A stretch of 64,000 nucleotides of DNA from Microbacterium sp. SORGH_AS_0428 (GCF_031453615.1 NZ_JAVIZT010000001.1:1364001-1428000); one strand, 5' to 3'. Positions 42,506 through 54,900 are shown, counted from the stretch's first letter. Numbers and translations are program-made. The notes: generated by a model not told the origin, from the sequence alone.

Positions 42506-43507
42506 TCACGGCTTGTGAAAGGTGACGGTGTGTTCGAGCGGGTGGGTTAGCCCGGCGAAGAGTTCACGAACGAACCGCCGGACGTCAGCCCTCGAGTTCG
42601 TTCCCAGCCTCCATTCGTACCATCCATCGCTCTCTTCTCCGTCGGGCTCCCACTCCAGCCCGTCGGAGACGTCAAGGGCCATCAGCTCTGCTTCGATCCT
42701 CTCGAGCTCGGCATGGATGCCCTCTCGCGGGACGCCCGTCGCCGGATCCAACAGGTTCACCCGAAACACAGCCTCGAGCGGCCAGGACGCGACATCGCTC
42801 AGGTCCTTGAGCTCAACTCCGAGAGGCCCCAAACCGTTGGCTTCGACGTACTCATCGACGCTCATGCTCGACCGCTCGGAAAGGACCCAAACCTCGTCCC
42901 GCTCGTAGACACCATCCAAAACCGGACAGAAGAGGTCGACACGAAGCACTCGACCGTCTGCCACGTGCCACGCGTAAAAGGCGCTCCCTGGGACGCTGTC
43001 GGCGTCATCACCGTTGAACAAGACAATCGCCTCTCGAAGCGACGCGTCGCGACCCTCCCACACCACTCTCAAGGACCACATCGTGACAGGGAGATACTGG
43101 CCAACCTCGGCGTTTGAGTCCTGACGCGCCACACTGAAGGGGCCGGGCCACCGCTTATGTGCAGCATCCGCCTCCGGAATCACCGAACCGGTGGACTTGC
43201 GGGCAAGCCGTGATGCTGCAGATGCCGGGAGCTCACCCCTCCACACGACGGTGATCTCCTCCTCCGGAGAGATGGGAAACTCTTGTTCCCCCACCAGTCG
43301 CCAGCCTGCCCAGCGCGCACTCAGGTACTCGAGGGAGAGCGGCCGAAACAGAATCACCACGACCTGCTCAAACTTCGTCGAGCGCTTACCGGGAATCGCT
43401 CGAAACAGTCTCACGGCGCGGGCAGAGGTCACCGTGCGTGCATCGAATCCCTGCGCCTGAACCACCCGCTCGATCCTCCGCGCCGCACCCGGAACTCGTG
43501 CGTTCAC
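42506..43507 (-). CDS. Hypothetical protein (333 aa) in the RHS island
   Basis: 333-aa soluble protein with no signal or membrane helix. Distinct parts: an N-terminal RRIERVVQAQGFDARTVTSA segment, two beta-rich sections (GWRLVGEQEFPISPEEEITV; YLPVTMWSLRVVWEGR), and an acidic C-terminus (WEPDGEESDGWYEWRLGTN). I recognise no family. Base use is less GC-biased than in flanking genes. Its place in the same-strand chain behind the RHS gene makes an immunity or island-specific role possible. Confidence 0.7.
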   Translation of the reverse strand: MNARVPGAARRIERVVQAQGFDARTVTSARAVRLFRAIPGKRSTKFEQVVVILFRPLSLEYLSARWAGWRLVGEQEFPISPEEEITVVWRGELPASAASRLARKSTGSVIPEADAAHKRWPGPFSVARQDSNAEVGQYLPVTMWSLRVVWEGRDASLREAIVLFNGDDADSVPGSAFYAWHVADGRVLRVDLFCPVLDGVYERDEVWVLSERSSMSVDEYVEANGLGPLGVELKDLSDVASWPLEAVFRVNLLDPATGVPREGIHAELERIEAELMALDVSDGLEWEPDGEESDGWYEWRLGTNSRADVRRFVRELFAGLTHPLEHTVTFHKP

Positions 43508-43660
43508 TTACAGCTCCATCGTCGTCTAGGCGTACAGAAGGTCCCGTCGCATCGGCACAACAGCTCGGCGTGATGAGCGCGGAAACTCAGTACACCGCTC
43601 GGAGGCGGCAGAACCGTGCTGGCTCGCTGGAGGGATGGACGACAACTTCTCGCTTCTGTC

Positions 43661-44035
43661 TTACCTGATGCCGGTCAGCCGCAACAGCTCTTGCCAGAGA
43701 GCATCGTCCGAGAGCGCCTTGATCCGGGCCTCTTGTTCGACGGTCGCTCTCTTGACTCGGAATCGGGTCGTTCGCCACATTCGCGATAACGCCTTCTCGC
43801 CCCATTCACGGAAGGATGCGTCGTCCCGAACCGAAACCACCGACAGCACAGCCGGTTCGGTCGTATGCCACACTTCTACTCGCCTGCATTGGGCATCGAA
43901 AGCCGCGGCGACCTCATCCCAATAGTCATCTTCATAAAGGCCCGGTACATCGGCGGGAGATGGTACCTGCTGGCAGAATCCGTCGGATTCGAAGACGAGC
44001 ACCGGCCAAGCCGGATCGATGTTCGACGGCGTCAC
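43661..44035 (-). CDS. Hypothetical protein (124 aa), possible immunity protein
   Basis: 124-aa acidic protein, TPSNIDPAWPVLVFESDGFC to the C-terminus DDALWQELLRLTGIR. GTG at 44035 overlaps the stop of the 61-codon gene upstream (GTGA), which sets this start although the ORF is open to 44245. No family is recognised. Small acidic cytosolic proteins coupled behind an RHS gene are often immunity proteins; this is inference. Confidence 0.65.
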   Translation of the reverse strand: MTPSNIDPAWPVLVFESDGFCQQVPSPADVPGLYEDDYWDEVAAAFDAQCRRVEVWHTTEPAVLSVVSVRDDASFREWGEKALSRMWRTTRFRVKRATVEQEARIKALSDDALWQELLRLTGIR

Positions 44036-44217
44036 CAGCGCCCCTGCCAAGGCCGAACAGCGGTGGGAATCCGGTCGAGGTGAAAGGTGACGACAGCAAA
44101 GACCGCGAACCCAAGGAATCCGAACGGAGGAGTCGACCCCGCGATCAACCGCTGGCCGCGAACCTGCGTCGGCGCAAAGGTGTAGGTCTCGTCCTCGACG
44201 ATATGTGGGTCTCTCAC
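44032..44217 (-). CDS. Truncated paralogue of the RHS-adjacent membrane protein (61 aa)
   Basis: 61-aa protein beginning at GTG with GGAGG upstream. Its YTFAPTQVRGQRLIAG segment is nearly the same as [15 protein letters not shown] in the 207-aa protein just upstream on the strand, and a hydrophobic helix follows (FGFLGFAVFAVVTF). The sequence then stops after 61 residues. It is a shortened duplicate that keeps only the N-terminal helix. It is coupled to the next gene by GTGA. Confidence 0.6.
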   Translation of the reverse strand: MRDPHIVEDETYTFAPTQVRGQRLIAGSTPPFGFLGFAVFAVVTFHLDRIPTAVRPWQGRW

Positions 44218-44242
44218 CGGGCCTCCAGTCCCCCTGCCCGCC

Positions 44243-44272
44243 CAACGATGGACTGCAGTATGTCCATCGTTG
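44243..44272. promoter_or_regulatory. 11-bp perfect inverted repeat in the immunity-like gene chain
   Basis: CAACGATGGAC (44243-44253) pairs with GTCCATCGTTG (44262-44272) across 8 bases. It lies between the two paralogous membrane-protein genes. It could be a terminator, processing hairpin or operator; no T-run is present. Confidence 0.45.
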
Positions 44273-44337
44273 AAGTGCTCAGGGCGCGGAGGCCCGGAGT
44301 GAGGTGTCAGTCAGAATCTGATTGGCGCTCGAGCTTG

Positions 44338-44961
44338 TCAATCTGCGGCGTCGGACGATCCGAGCGCTGCCCGGGTGTCCGCGATGAACCTTTCGAGCTC
44401 GCTTCGTCGAATTGGAAGAAGACCCCGCGGGCCGGCGTGATCGAGCATGATGTCGTAGCTCTTACCGTCGGTGAACGTGAGTCGGACCGGGGGCTCCAAG
44501 AGACCCCACATCACCCGCAGGGCCACAGCTCGTTCAAGCTGACCCGCCTCGTACCGCGCGACGAGCTTCGCTTCGCCTCCCGTGCGGATCTCCAACTCCC
44601 CCGGAACGATCCGCACGAAGCCCTGCCCGAACTTCTCGCCGTCATACGGCTCCTGACCCGCCGTCCAGTTGCATCCACCGAACATCAAGTACGTCACGCC
44701 GTCGAACCCACGCGCAGCACGTCGAACCACACGAAGGTGATTTGACCACGTGAAGACCACGGCACTGCCGATGAGGGCCGCGAGGGCCAGGAATACGACT
44801 GACTCGCCCACTTGTCCGCGTGAGGCGAAGATCATTCCGAATACGACGAAGAACACGAACATCAGGGGCCCCAGCGTCCCCGGAAGTAGTCGTTGCCCCC
44901 GGAACTGAGTGGGCGCGAACGACATGGGCACGCTCTCTACTGGCTCACGACGATTCACCAT
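44338..44961 (-). CDS. Membrane protein coupled to the RHS gene, candidate immunity protein
   Basis: 207-aa with two N-terminal membrane helices (about 28-48 and 55-72) preceded by [14 protein letters not shown], then a cytosolic beta-rich domain ([40 protein letters not shown]) that resembles a PH-like barrel. Its ATG lies inside the last codons of the RHS gene (7-bp overlap), the tight coupling expected of an immunity protein, and a truncated paralogue follows. A membrane immunity protein would fit a membrane-acting toxin tip. No family is recognised. Confidence 0.7.
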   Translation of the reverse strand: MVNRREPVESVPMSFAPTQFRGQRLLPGTLGPLMFVFFVVFGMIFASRGQVGESVVFLALAALIGSAVVFTWSNHLRVVRRAARGFDGVTYLMFGGCNWTAGQEPYDGEKFGQGFVRIVPGELEIRTGGEAKLVARYEAGQLERAVALRVMWGLLEPPVRLTFTDGKSYDIMLDHAGPRGLLPIRRSELERFIADTRAALGSSDAAD

Positions 44962-47900
44962 GGCTCCATCTTCCTGGGGGTTCCTGCCATCCCCTGCAGT
45001 AGATCCGCTATTGCCAGGTGGACGTCCGTGATCGCCCCAGTTAACGCGGCCGTGCCGGGAATAGTGCCCATTCCAGCCGTGATGTTCATAAGCAGCGTGA
45101 CTCCCCCAACTATGCCACTAGCCACACACTGTTTATCGCCGTTATAGGCGATGCAGTCCGCAGCGATCGACGCTACACCCAGATATGTTGCGAAGTTCCC
45201 GGCAATGTCAGCGATCTTGAGCCCCGCCGCCCGCACGAGGGGATGCCCCCCGAACACCGCGAGAGCGCCACCAACCCCTCCGAGAATAGACATCGAGTAC
45301 GCCGCTCCCTTGAGGTAATTGGCTGCCACCGCGACTAGCCCCTGCGTCAGCCCAGGGGTGCGGATTCGTTCCCCCGTGACGCTGCCGTTCTTGCCGATGA
45401 CCAAACCTCGGCACTCTTCGTTGACGCACGCCCGCTTGCCCGAGAGATCATGCGCATTGATCGGATCGCTGGGCCAAACATACGAGTTCTCACCTCCTCC
45501 CTCGATCGGGTCGACCTGCAGAAAGCGCCCAAGCTCTGGGACGTACGTCCGAGCTCCCATCTCGGTCAGGGAAGCAGAGCCCTCATCTTCAACAATCTTC
45601 TCGGCGCCCTGGTGCCAACCGGAAGTCTCATTGGCTACTCCGCTCTCGTTTGCGGGTTTCGTTCCGATCGCGAGGGTCATGGGGTCCAGCGGTTGCCCGT
45701 AAGGGTCGTAGAGTCTCAGCCCTGTCACGGACGTGCCATCACCTAGCGTCAGCGTGTGCCCTAGAAGCGAAGCGTACGCCCACGTAGCGGCTCCTCCCGC
45801 GGCGACGTCAACCGTGACCCCTCCCGGTAGGCCCAGCGAAACGGTGGCCGCCCCTGAACTATCCAAAGTCGCCCATGGTGCAGTACTGGTGCCCAGATAG
45901 AGGAACCGCACCGAGTGCAGGGGCTGGTCGCCGGCAGGGTCGGTCGAGCGCGCTACCACGCGTCCGAGAGGATCCCGGACGATCGCGACACTCGTGCCGT
46001 TGTCATAGATGGTCCCAACATGGCGATTGTTAGCGTCATATGAGAGAGCCGAATCAGCGAACCGAATGGTGTTTCCGTGAGCGTCGTACGCGATCTCCGA
46101 GGGCGTCAGCCCATCGCTCATCGCGCCTGATCCGTTGAACGCTCCGTTGATCGTTGAGGAAGTGAGTCGGTCCGCCCAGTCGTAGCAGTACTGAGCGCTG
46201 GTGGTGACCGGCGTCGACGTGCCGGGTGCAGTGTAGACGTCGGTGTACCCGGTGCGATTTCCGGAGGCACCGGCCGCCGTGTTGACTCCGCAGCCGCCGT
46301 TGCCGGCGAACTGGTAGGACAACTGGTGCCCCGGAATCGTCGCCGAAGTGAGCCGCCCGGCCGCGTCATATCCGTACGTTGAGGCGTAGGTCGTGGAGCC
46401 CTGAACGAGGCTTTCCTGCACGATGCGCCCTGCGACGGATCGGGCGACGGTGTCGGTGATCGGACTCGACCCGGGGAACGACCAGGTGTTGGTTTGGATC
46501 GTCCCTCGCTTCGGATCCCAGGTCACGGCGAGCGAGGCGCCCCCGAGATACGAGATCTGTGAGATGCGTTGCTTCGCGTCGTACGTCGGTGTGGCGTACA
46601 CCTGGCCTGCGTACTTCACTTGCGTCGTCTTGCCGTCTTTGTCGTAGGCGTACTCCGTTTCGGTCGCCGGAATGCCTGCTCCCGAGGTCGCGGTCTTCAG
46701 CACACGGCCTGTGAGGTTCTCGTAGGTCGTCGTGGTTACCGCACCCCACACGTCGGTTGTGGATGTTGCTCGCCCCAGGAAGTCAGCGGTCGTCGACACC
46801 GCGGAGGTGGAGGACCCGACGATCGCTGGGCCGCTGACAACGACGGTTTGTCCGGTCGACGTCGCCGTGTACGAGGTGTTCACGGTTTTGGCCGCGACTC
46901 CTGCGCGCGCAGCCGACACCTGCTTGGTGACGCGTCCACGTGCGTCATAGGTGATGCACGACCATGCGTCGTCGCCCGTTGTTGCAGTCCCGACGACACG
47001 TCCCATGACGTCGTAGGCGTATGAGGTGACGACCGCCGCACCTGAGGCGGGAGTCGGAGAGGTGGTGGACTTCAGCATTCCGAATTGCCGCGCGTTTGCG
47101 GGCAGCCCACAGGGGGGCTCCGCCCATTGTCCGGTGTCCGAGTAGTACTCACGGATTGTTGCGGCAGTTGCAGGAGCCCCGCTGGTGGTGGCGGCGGGGA
47201 GTCTGCGAGTGAGCTGTCTCAGCCACCCGGTGCCGTTCACCGGCTCGTAGGTCGCGGCTGTCTTGAGGTCGAGCGAGCCGGGGGCAACCGTCACGTCACT
47301 GACCTGCCCGACCGCGAGGTCTTGATAGGCGGTGTTCGTTGTAATGGATGGCGCTGCAGCCCCTGCGACGGTGGTGGAGTCTTCGACCGTCGACTGGGTG
47401 ACGAGTCCGTAGTCGGGGCGAAGTTGGGCGCCGGGAACGACGCCGAATCCTGTCATGCCGGGGGCTTGCCATTGGAGATTGAGTTTTGCTCCCCCGACGT
47501 TGTCGAAGTATTCGATACGGATGCGCCGGCTTTCTCCGGCGGCTGCGTTGAAGGTGAAGCTGTCGGCGTCAACTCCTGACTGGTCCGCCCACCTGTCGAT
47601 GTAGAGGACGTCGTTCACCCAGACGCGCACGCCGTCATCGCTGTTCGTGCGGAGCTTGTATTCGCCCGCGCTGGGAAAGGTGATGAGCCCGGTGAGGCGA
47701 AGGGAGAATGTGTCAGCGCTCACTCCGGCGATGGGCGCAGCGGTTCCCCAGTCGCGGTTCACTGTGCCGTCAGTGGTGCCGATCCCGAGTGCGTAGACGG
47801 CCGGTTTACCCGTGAGCTTTGTGGTGTTCGTGTAGTACGCGGCTTGAAGGCCCTGGAGTCCACCGTCGTACGTGGTCGCGCGCCTCGCTGGGGTGATCTC

Positions 47901-50900
47901 GCACGCACTCACGGCAGAGGGGTTGGCGATCGGTCTTCTGTCGGTGCCGTAGCAGGCGGCGGCAGCGGGTCCGAACGACTCGATTGCTCGATCGGTGGCA
48001 TCGTAGATCGTCGTCGACACCAACCCGATCTGGTCGGTAGCCGAGAGCACGAGATCCTTGCTGCCGTGCCAGGCTTGGCTGGTCGTCACGCCCATCGCGC
48101 TCGTCGCGGAGGTTTGACGCCAGGCGGAGTCGAAGGCGACGGTCTTCGCGACGCCGTCGATTCCTGCCACGCTGACGGTTGTCTGTTCGGATGATACGTA
48201 CGCGTAGGTCGTCGTGGGACGGTTGGCGGCGGTCAGCCCGTCCGGGGCGGGGAGCTTGACCTTTGACACCTTCGTGCCGGCGTACTCGATGCCGACACCG
48301 GCGGGGTCGCTGGCGGGCGCGGTGGTGGAGACGGGAAGGCTGTCGTTCGACGAGGCGCCGCGGATCTGGCTGAGCAGTCCGAGGTCGCTGCTGTAGCCGA
48401 AGAGGGTGAGCGCGTTGCCCGGGTCGACGAGGGCAGCGAGCTGACCGTTGGTGTTGTAGAAGAGTTCTGTCTTCGTCCCGTCGGGGTATGCGATCGTGCA
48501 GAGCATGTCGACGGGCGTTTTCGCGAACCCCGTACCGCTTCGTTCGGGGCAGGCGGTGCGTGCCCCGTTCTGGTAGGTGAAAGAAACCTTCCGCAGGTAG
48601 GTGCTTCCGCTGAGCGAGACGGGGTCGACGATCTCTGTCGCGACGCCGTTGCTGTTCAGGATGGGCTGTGGAGCGGCGGACTTCCGGACGTCTTCGGGCG
48701 CGGTCGCGGAGGCGACTTTCCCTTCCTTCGTGAACTGATAGACGGTGCCGTCCTCGTCAGTGAAGACGACCCAGCCGTTGCCGTCCAGTGCCAGCACGCC
48801 GTACTCGCCCTGTGGAGGCGTGTAGCCGCCGGTGGATGTGCGTGAGTAGGTGTGGGCCTTGCCCGCTACGTCGGTGAGGATCACGGCGGAGTCGATGATC
48901 TGAGCTCCCACCCAGTTCGTTGCGGCTCCCGCGATCGGCGTTGATGCACCCCATCCCTGGGGCAAGGTCTGGACCTTCTTGGTGAACCAGTCGGGCGGGA
49001 TGATGAACTGCGTCGAGCCGATCTTCACCCATGCTTCTGCGACCGCGGTGACGCCGTTCTCGTAATACTCGAACCGGAACGGCACCGCGTTGCCTGAGTA
49101 GCTCTGCGCGGGACCCCAGCTGAGGGTCGGTGACGTGTCACTCCACCGGTCTACGGCGAGGGAGTTGTTGATCCAGAGTTTCGCGCCGTCGTCTTGTCGA
49201 ACGCCGAACTGCACTTGCTGGCCCACATACTCTGCGGGGAGGGTGACGAAGCCGGACCAGCGGGCCATGAACCAATCGTTCGGCACCGCGTCGGCCGGCG
49301 CGTTCGTGCCCCAGTCGAAGGAGACCGCAGGGTCGGTCCGCACGAGGACGGGTGTCTTGCCGTCCATGCTGTAGCTCGTCGGCGCGCCGCCATTCAGGCG
49401 TGCGTCGAAGTACTCGCCGACGAGACCGCGGTTGCTGTTCGCGACTTCCTGCGAGTTGTACGTGAACGACATTCCCATGGGGCCACCGACGGTTTGCACG
49501 GTGGGCGACGCGAACGAGACGGTCGCGTTTCCGTTCGCGAGGTTCGTCGTCACCGGGCCGACCGTGTCGAACGGTGATGGTCCTGTCGCCCCGAGCCGCA
49601 GATCCGCCCGGATGCGTTTGACCCACGTGTTGAACCTGTTGGTGTCCTGTCCGTCGTTGGTGAGCACGGTCCAGGTGTAAACGCCACCGTCCTGCAGCGT
49701 GCCCGCCGGCACACTCCATGACGCCAGCCCGTTTGCGGCCGTGATCCATCCGGAGGTCACGACGGCGCCCGACTTCGCGTCCGAGCCCGTGGCGATCTTG
49801 AACTGATACTTCATCGATCCGCCGACAGCGTCCGCGTCGTTGATCGCACCTACCTGAAGCGTGGGAGTCAACGTCGTGACGGTCTGCGGGGCCTGCGTCG
49901 CATCGCTTCCCGGCGCCGCAGTCTCTGCCGCAGGCAGCGGAACGTTGTTCGTCGTGAACTTGTACGAGCCCGCCTGCCTGAACGTGGACTGACCGTAAAG
50001 ACCGTGGAGATCGTCGACGACCGATGCGCGCCAGTAATAGTCGGTTCCCGGCCGCAGAACCCCCTCAGGAACCACCCACGTTCCGCTCGTGATCCACTGC
50101 GACGAGGCGACGATGTTCGACATTCCTGCATCCGTCGCGACCTCGAACGCGAACTGCTGCGGCCTGCCGCCCGCGTTCGTCGTGGTGAGGCTGAGCGTCG
50201 GCGTCAGGCTCGCTCCGGTGCTCCCGTTCCACGGGCCGGTGCCCGCCACCGTCGGGAAGTTCCAGTACGCGACCCCGATCTGGGCGTACAGCTCCTTGAA
50301 GGAGTAGACAGCTGCTTCGTTGCCGACCAGCATCCACTTGACCGGGTCGCCCACGGCGAACTGGCTCACGAGCTTCTGCGGTACAGCAGAGCCCTGCGTC
50401 TGCGTCCACCCGGAGCCGACCGTGTAGTCCGTGACGTAGGAGCCCGCACACACGAAGTTGTAGTTGCACGGGTGCCAGATAGACCCCGACTGGGTCGTGT
50501 TCGTTCCACGGTTTCCGTATCCCAGCAGAATCTGAGCATCGGCGATGAACTGGCCCGAAGGGATGCCGGAGTAGTCGAATCCGACGATGGAACGCCAGTA
50601 CTTGTTCGTGTTGTTCTCGCGGGTGTTGCCCACGTACAGAACGTTCGACAGCGATGCGCCGTCGGACTTGTACGACTGGGCGAAGTTCGCGCCCGCCTGG
50701 ATCGTCGGATCGATGAGCACCGGGTAAACGCGGTCGGGGTCCGAGATCCACTTCTCGTCCGCCTTCACCGTGTACCACCACACCCCGGACTGCGCGCTCT
50801 GAGCGATCGTCGCGATCAGCGACGTCGTCGCCGACTCCCGCTGACCATCGATCCCGGAGGAATCCTCCGCGATCGGGCTCGGCACGGTGAACACGATGAC

Positions 50901-51734
50901 CCCGTCGTCATCGACGAGATCGACCGCGTACGTCTCGGGGTCGAGAATCGGCGTGAGCGAGCCCACGTCAAGGCGCCACGTCCACTTCGGACGCGAGGTC
51001 GGAGGCGCGTCGAGCACGAGCGTCTCCTTCACCGCCGCCTCGGAGATGTCGTATCTCATATCGACGCCAGGCTTCACGTCTTTGTACGTCAGCGACTCCC
51101 AGTCGTCCCACCACCAGAACGCGGACTCGACGTCCCCGGCCGCGGCGCCCACCAACGAGAACGACACGTCATGCCCCTGCCGCGACAGCGTCACCGCGTC
51201 GTCCACATCAGCTGCGTCCGCAAACGACGGGTTCAGGGGGTGGTTCTCAACGACCCACCCCTCGTCCGTCGAAGACAGCGAGGTGTTCGGGTCAACCCAT
51301 CCCCCCTCGGTCTCCACTCCGCTGGGCATGTTCGACAGCTGCGTCACGCGACGCCCGCTCTCGTCCCCGTATGTCGTGACCGTCTCGGATCGAGACTCCA
51401 CCGACATGCCGTCGGTCGAGATCGCGCCCGGATCAGCTGCGTTGCTCATGGCCGGCGGCACGACCGCATCCGTCGACACCGGCACCTCGGATGTCACCGT
51501 TGTCGCATTCTGCGGGACCTCGAAGTCCCCCTCAGGAACCTCTGGCGCGGCAGTCGGCTCATCCGTCGCAGGAAGAGCCGGCGAGTCTTCCGACGATGCG
51601 GCGATCGGCGCTGTCTCGCGCGGCGATGCGAACACCGGCTGAGCAGGGAGCCCCAACCCCAGCACGACCGCCGTGATCGTCCCCAACCCGACGATCAGCG
51701 AACCTTTTGAAAACGGCACACCACCACGCGACAT
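44955..51734 (-). CDS. Giant secreted RHS/YD-repeat protein, putative polymorphic toxin
   Basis: 2259-aa from ATG 51734 (the ORF is open 5 codons further, to a TTG). Signal peptide, about 1-37. A DNRLRE-like domain follows ([31 protein letters not shown]), then fibronectin-like regions, two PA14-like domains ([14 protein letters not shown]...; [15 protein letters not shown]...), YD repeats ([23 protein letters not shown]), and the RHS core ending [36 protein letters not shown]. The last about 159 residues after the core are variable-type and hydrophobic/Gly-rich ([29 protein letters not shown]). No nuclease or deaminase motif is visible there. It probably acts on neighbouring cells or membranes. 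Codon use is less GC-biased than in flanking genes. Confidence 0.85.
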   Translation of the reverse strand: MSRGGVPFSKGSLIVGLGTITAVVLGLGLPAQPVFASPRETAPIAASSEDSPALPATDEPTAAPEVPEGDFEVPQNATTVTSEVPVSTDAVVPPAMSNAADPGAISTDGMSVESRSETVTTYGDESGRRVTQLSNMPSGVETEGGWVDPNTSLSSTDEGWVVENHPLNPSFADAADVDDAVTLSRQGHDVSFSLVGAAAGDVESAFWWWDDWESLTYKDVKPGVDMRYDISEAAVKETLVLDAPPTSRPKWTWRLDVGSLTPILDPETYAVDLVDDDGVIVFTVPSPIAEDSSGIDGQRESATTSLIATIAQSAQSGVWWYTVKADEKWISDPDRVYPVLIDPTIQAGANFAQSYKSDGASLSNVLYVGNTRENNTNKYWRSIVGFDYSGIPSGQFIADAQILLGYGNRGTNTTQSGSIWHPCNYNFVCAGSYVTDYTVGSGWTQTQGSAVPQKLVSQFAVGDPVKWMLVGNEAAVYSFKELYAQIGVAYWNFPTVAGTGPWNGSTGASLTPTLSLTTTNAGGRPQQFAFEVATDAGMSNIVASSQWITSGTWVVPEGVLRPGTDYYWRASVVDDLHGLYGQSTFRQAGSYKFTTNNVPLPAAETAAPGSDATQAPQTVTTLTPTLQVGAINDADAVGGSMKYQFKIATGSDAKSGAVVTSGWITAANGLASWSVPAGTLQDGGVYTWTVLTNDGQDTNRFNTWVKRIRADLRLGATGPSPFDTVGPVTTNLANGNATVSFASPTVQTVGGPMGMSFTYNSQEVANSNRGLVGEYFDARLNGGAPTSYSMDGKTPVLVRTDPAVSFDWGTNAPADAVPNDWFMARWSGFVTLPAEYVGQQVQFGVRQDDGAKLWINNSLAVDRWSDTSPTLSWGPAQSYSGNAVPFRFEYYENGVTAVAEAWVKIGSTQFIIPPDWFTKKVQTLPQGWGASTPIAGAATNWVGAQIIDSAVILTDVAGKAHTYSRTSTGGYTPPQGEYGVLALDGNGWVVFTDEDGTVYQFTKEGKVASATAPEDVRKSAAPQPILNSNGVATEIVDPVSLSGSTYLRKVSFTYQNGARTACPERSGTGFAKTPVDMLCTIAYPDGTKTELFYNTNGQLAALVDPGNALTLFGYSSDLGLLSQIRGASSNDSLPVSTTAPASDPAGVGIEYAGTKVSKVKLPAPDGLTAANRPTTTYAYVSSEQTTVSVAGIDGVAKTVAFDSAWRQTSATSAMGVTTSQAWHGSKDLVLSATDQIGLVSTTIYDATDRAIESFGPAAAACYGTDRRPIANPSAVSACEITPARRATTYDGGLQGLQAAYYTNTTKLTGKPAVYALGIGTTDGTVNRDWGTAAPIAGVSADTFSLRLTGLITFPSAGEYKLRTNSDDGVRVWVNDVLYIDRWADQSGVDADSFTFNAAAGESRRIRIEYFDNVGGAKLNLQWQAPGMTGFGVVPGAQLRPDYGLVTQSTVEDSTTVAGAAAPSITTNTAYQDLAVGQVSDVTVAPGSLDLKTAATYEPVNGTGWLRQLTRRLPAATTSGAPATAATIREYYSDTGQWAEPPCGLPANARQFGMLKSTTSPTPASGAAVVTSYAYDVMGRVVGTATTGDDAWSCITYDARGRVTKQVSAARAGVAAKTVNTSYTATSTGQTVVVSGPAIVGSSTSAVSTTADFLGRATSTTDVWGAVTTTTYENLTGRVLKTATSGAGIPATETEYAYDKDGKTTQVKYAGQVYATPTYDAKQRISQISYLGGASLAVTWDPKRGTIQTNTWSFPGSSPITDTVARSVAGRIVQESLVQGSTTYASTYGYDAAGRLTSATIPGHQLSYQFAGNGGCGVNTAAGASGNRTGYTDVYTAPGTSTPVTTSAQYCYDWADRLTSSTINGAFNGSGAMSDGLTPSEIAYDAHGNTIRFADSALSYDANNRHVGTIYDNGTSVAIVRDPLGRVVARSTDPAGDQPLHSVRFLYLGTSTAPWATLDSSGAATVSLGLPGGVTVDVAAGGAATWAYASLLGHTLTLGDGTSVTGLRLYDPYGQPLDPMTLAIGTKPANESGVANETSGWHQGAEKIVEDEGSASLTEMGARTYVPELGRFLQVDPIEGGGENSYVWPSDPINAHDLSGKRACVNEECRGLVIGKNGSVTGERIRTPGLTQGLVAVAANYLKGAAYSMSILGGVGGALAVFGGHPLVRAAGLKIADIAGNFATYLGVASIAADCIAYNGDKQCVASGIVGGVTLLMNITAGMGTIPGTAALTGAITDVHLAIADLLQGMAGTPRKMEPW

Positions 51735-51903
51735 CGCACGCCCCCACAAGCACGCTCAACGTAAGCACCCCCCAGTGAGCGCACACGGCCGCGGTTCGCT
51801 TGCAATCCCGCGGTCATTCGCAGCATATCCACCTGGGAGTCTCCTCAGCGAGCACTTTGATAACGCTTCGTCTTCTTTGAATGCCCGGCTTGCTCAAAAC
51901 CAC

Positions 51904-51939
51904 GACGGATGGCCGGGTCCGAAGACCCGGCCATCCGTC
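51904..51939 (-). terminator. Rho-independent terminator of the PL8 gene
   Basis: A perfect 16-bp stem (51904-51919 with 51924-51939) with a CGAA loop, starting 19 bp after the PL8 stop. On the minus strand it is followed by GTGGTTTTG, a short U-run. It also separates the PL8 transcript from the RHS gene, whose ATG is about 170 bp further on. Confidence 0.85.
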
Positions 51940-51957
51940 TCCATATCCCCGCTGGAT

Positions 51958-54900
51958 TCAGTCGCCCGCGCGGCGCCGGCGCCGGTCGAGCACGAGCGCA
52001 CCGCCCAGGGTGAGCATGAGCAGTGCCGCCGCCGCGGTCCACGGCACCCAGGCGAGGTCGGCTCCCGTGCTCGGGAGCGCTCCGTCCGCCGGGTTCTGCG
52101 GGCTCTGCGGGTTCTGCGGATCCGTTCCACCACCGGCCGCGGCCTCGATCTGCACCGCCACGGAGGCGATGTCGACGCCGTCGCGCATCACGACGATCGT
52201 GTGCGCACCACCGGGGACGTCGGCGGGGATGTCCCCGGTGAGCGTGAACGCTCCGGCCGCATCCGCCGTGACGGTGCCGAGGTCCCGCGGACTCGAGCGC
52301 AGCTGCACGAGGTACTGCGCGCCGGGCGTGAACTCCGCGCCCGTCACCGTCACCGTGCCTCCGGCCCGCAGTCCGTCCGAGGCGGTCACGGTCGGCGTCC
52401 GATCCGACTGCTCGACGACCTCCACCGACACCGGCGTGGTCGCCGGTGACCAACCGGCCTCGTTCTGCGCACGCACCGACACCGCGTACGTACCGGGAGC
52501 GAGCCCGTCGGCACGCCCGGTCAGCACGTCGCCGCCGACGGGGATCACCCGGTCACCGATCGTGAGCTCGTACGCCGAGACCGCGGCCCCGCCGTCGTCC
52601 TCCGGCGCCAGCCATGTCGCGATGACCGCGGAGCCTTCGGCAGCCGCCGTGAGCGAGGCGGGCGCCGAAGGCACCGTGACCTCGGGCTCCTGACCGATCT
52701 CGACGAGGCCGTCCAGCGCGGCGCGAAGAGCCTCGGCCCGCTGGTCGATCACCGGCTGTCCGATCCCGCTCGTGCGCAGCGCATCCTTGGCCGCCTCCAG
52801 TGCGGGCAGCACCGGGCGCCAGCTCTCAGCGGTGTAGATGTTGCTGTCGAGCGCGTTGCCGCGGTCGACGAGTTCCTGCAGCGCGGCGGTGTCGACGGCG
52901 ACGTTGACCGTGCACCAGCTGATCTCGTCGCCCTTCGCGTGAGTGAGAAGCACTCGCGTCGAGCCCGACTCCCCCGCCCGCAGGTCGAAGGCGACCGAAC
53001 CCTCCGCACCGACGCGCGGCACGCCCTCGACGCGGGCGACGGCCGCATCCACCGGATAGGCGGTGAAGGCGTCGTCTGCGTCGAGCGGGGCGATGGATGC
53101 GGTCACGGTGGCGATGTCGCCATGGGCCGCGCTCACGTCCGGCGAGGTGCACGAGAAGTTGTAGCCGCCGTACAGCTCGAACTCGAACAACGAGATGCCG
53201 TACTTCGTCACCGGCAGACCGGCGACCCGCACGTAACGCACCTCGGCGTCGGCGAAGTCCACCGTGTTCTTCAGCTCCGCCGAGGTCTTCTGCACTCGGG
53301 CCAGCTCCTGCCACGTCTGACCGTCGAGCGAGCCCTCCAGCCGGAAGTCGTTCGAGGTCGCCGACTCCCACGTCAGCACCGCCTGGTTGACGGTCCTCGG
53401 CCCTTCCAGGTCGACCTGCAGCCAGCGCTCCGTCTTGTACGGTGCGTCCTCGCGGCGCGACGCCCAGCGGGTCGTCCCGATCCCGTCGGTGGCGAAGCGC
53501 GGCTCGAGCGTGGCGTTGTACGACGACTCTGCGGTCGTGGGCCGACCGAGCGCGAGGTTCTCCCGCCCGACGGGTGTCGTGGGCGCCGAGGCGATCGCGT
53601 CGCCCTCGAACACCTCCATCTCCCAGATCGAGACGCCGTACTGCGTCGTGCTGCGCTGGATCGACTGCATCCGCACATAGCGGGCGTTCTCCTGCACCGC
53701 GATCACGTCGAGTCCGCCGTCGCTGCCGCCCGAGGGCGTCACATAGGCGTCGCGCCAGTTGCTCTGATCGTCGGACACCTGGATGCGGTACTGCTTCGCG
53801 TACGAGGCCTCCCACCACAGCCGGACGGTGCCGATCGACTGCACCGAGCCGAGGTCCACCTGGGTCCACGCCGTGTCAGAGAGGTTGGCGCTCCAGCGGC
53901 TGGCCATGTTTCCGTCGGTGATGCTGCCGGCTGCGGACCCGCCCGACGCCGTCACCGATCGGCCGAGCGCCAGGTTGCGACTGGCCTCGACCGACATCTC
54001 GGCGATCGAGTAGCCGCTTCCTCCGGTGCTCTCGAGAAGCAGCACCCGCAGGTAGGTCGCCGCCGTGGGCGGGAACTCGAGCGTCTCGGTGCCCCCTTCC
54101 GCATCCTGCACGAAGCGCAGATCGCTCCAGTTGGCGCCGTCCTGCGAGGTCTGCACGAGGTAGCGCGTGGCTGCCTGGGCGCCCCACTCGAGGGTCAGTC
54201 CCGTCACGAAGGCGCCGGCGCCCAGATCCTTGGCCACCCACTGCACCCCGCCGTCGGCGGACGCCCAGGAGGTGGCGGCATCGCCGTCGCCGGCGAGCGC
54301 GGCACCGCGCCCCTCGGCGGAGCTGCTCGCCGAGTAGGCCGACGCCTGGGCGCCGTCGGTCGGCGTCAAGGACGCCGTGACGGTCTTGCCCAGGTTCGGT
54401 CCCGACCCCAGAGCGAAGGTTCCGGCGTGCACCGCGTCCGGCCCCCGGAGGGTGACGGCCACGACCAGCCCCGGCTTGTCGGGGTTCGCGATGCTGACGA
54501 CGGGCTCCGCACCCGACTCGTCGAGAATGACGATCGCGGGCTGATTGACCTCGAGCGTGCGTCCGTCGCCGAGATCGAGGGCATCGGCCTGGAAGAACGT
54601 CGCCATCGTGCGCTGAAGGCCCGCATGCTGCACGGCCTGCACGCTCGCGTCGTTCTGCAGGATGCGTACCGCCGGAGCGGCGGCGTAGCGCTCGACCTCA
54701 GCCGGGGATGCGGCGGGCAGCACGATGTACTCGTAGCCCGCGTCCGTCGGCTTCGTGCCGTGGTCGAAGTACAGGGTGAAGGCGTCGCGGCTCACCGCAT
54801 CCTCGCCCACCCAGCTTCCGGTCTGCGCCTTGTTGGAGACGGTGACCGGCGCATCGGACGGGAAGACGTATCCGACCTCGTCGTTGTAGGCCCATGCCGG

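Noticed and set aside
44955..51734. Classification of the RHS tip as a specific nuclease or deaminase toxin
   Set aside because: No catalytic motif of a known toxin family is visible in the last 159 residues. The tip is hydrophobic and Gly-rich.
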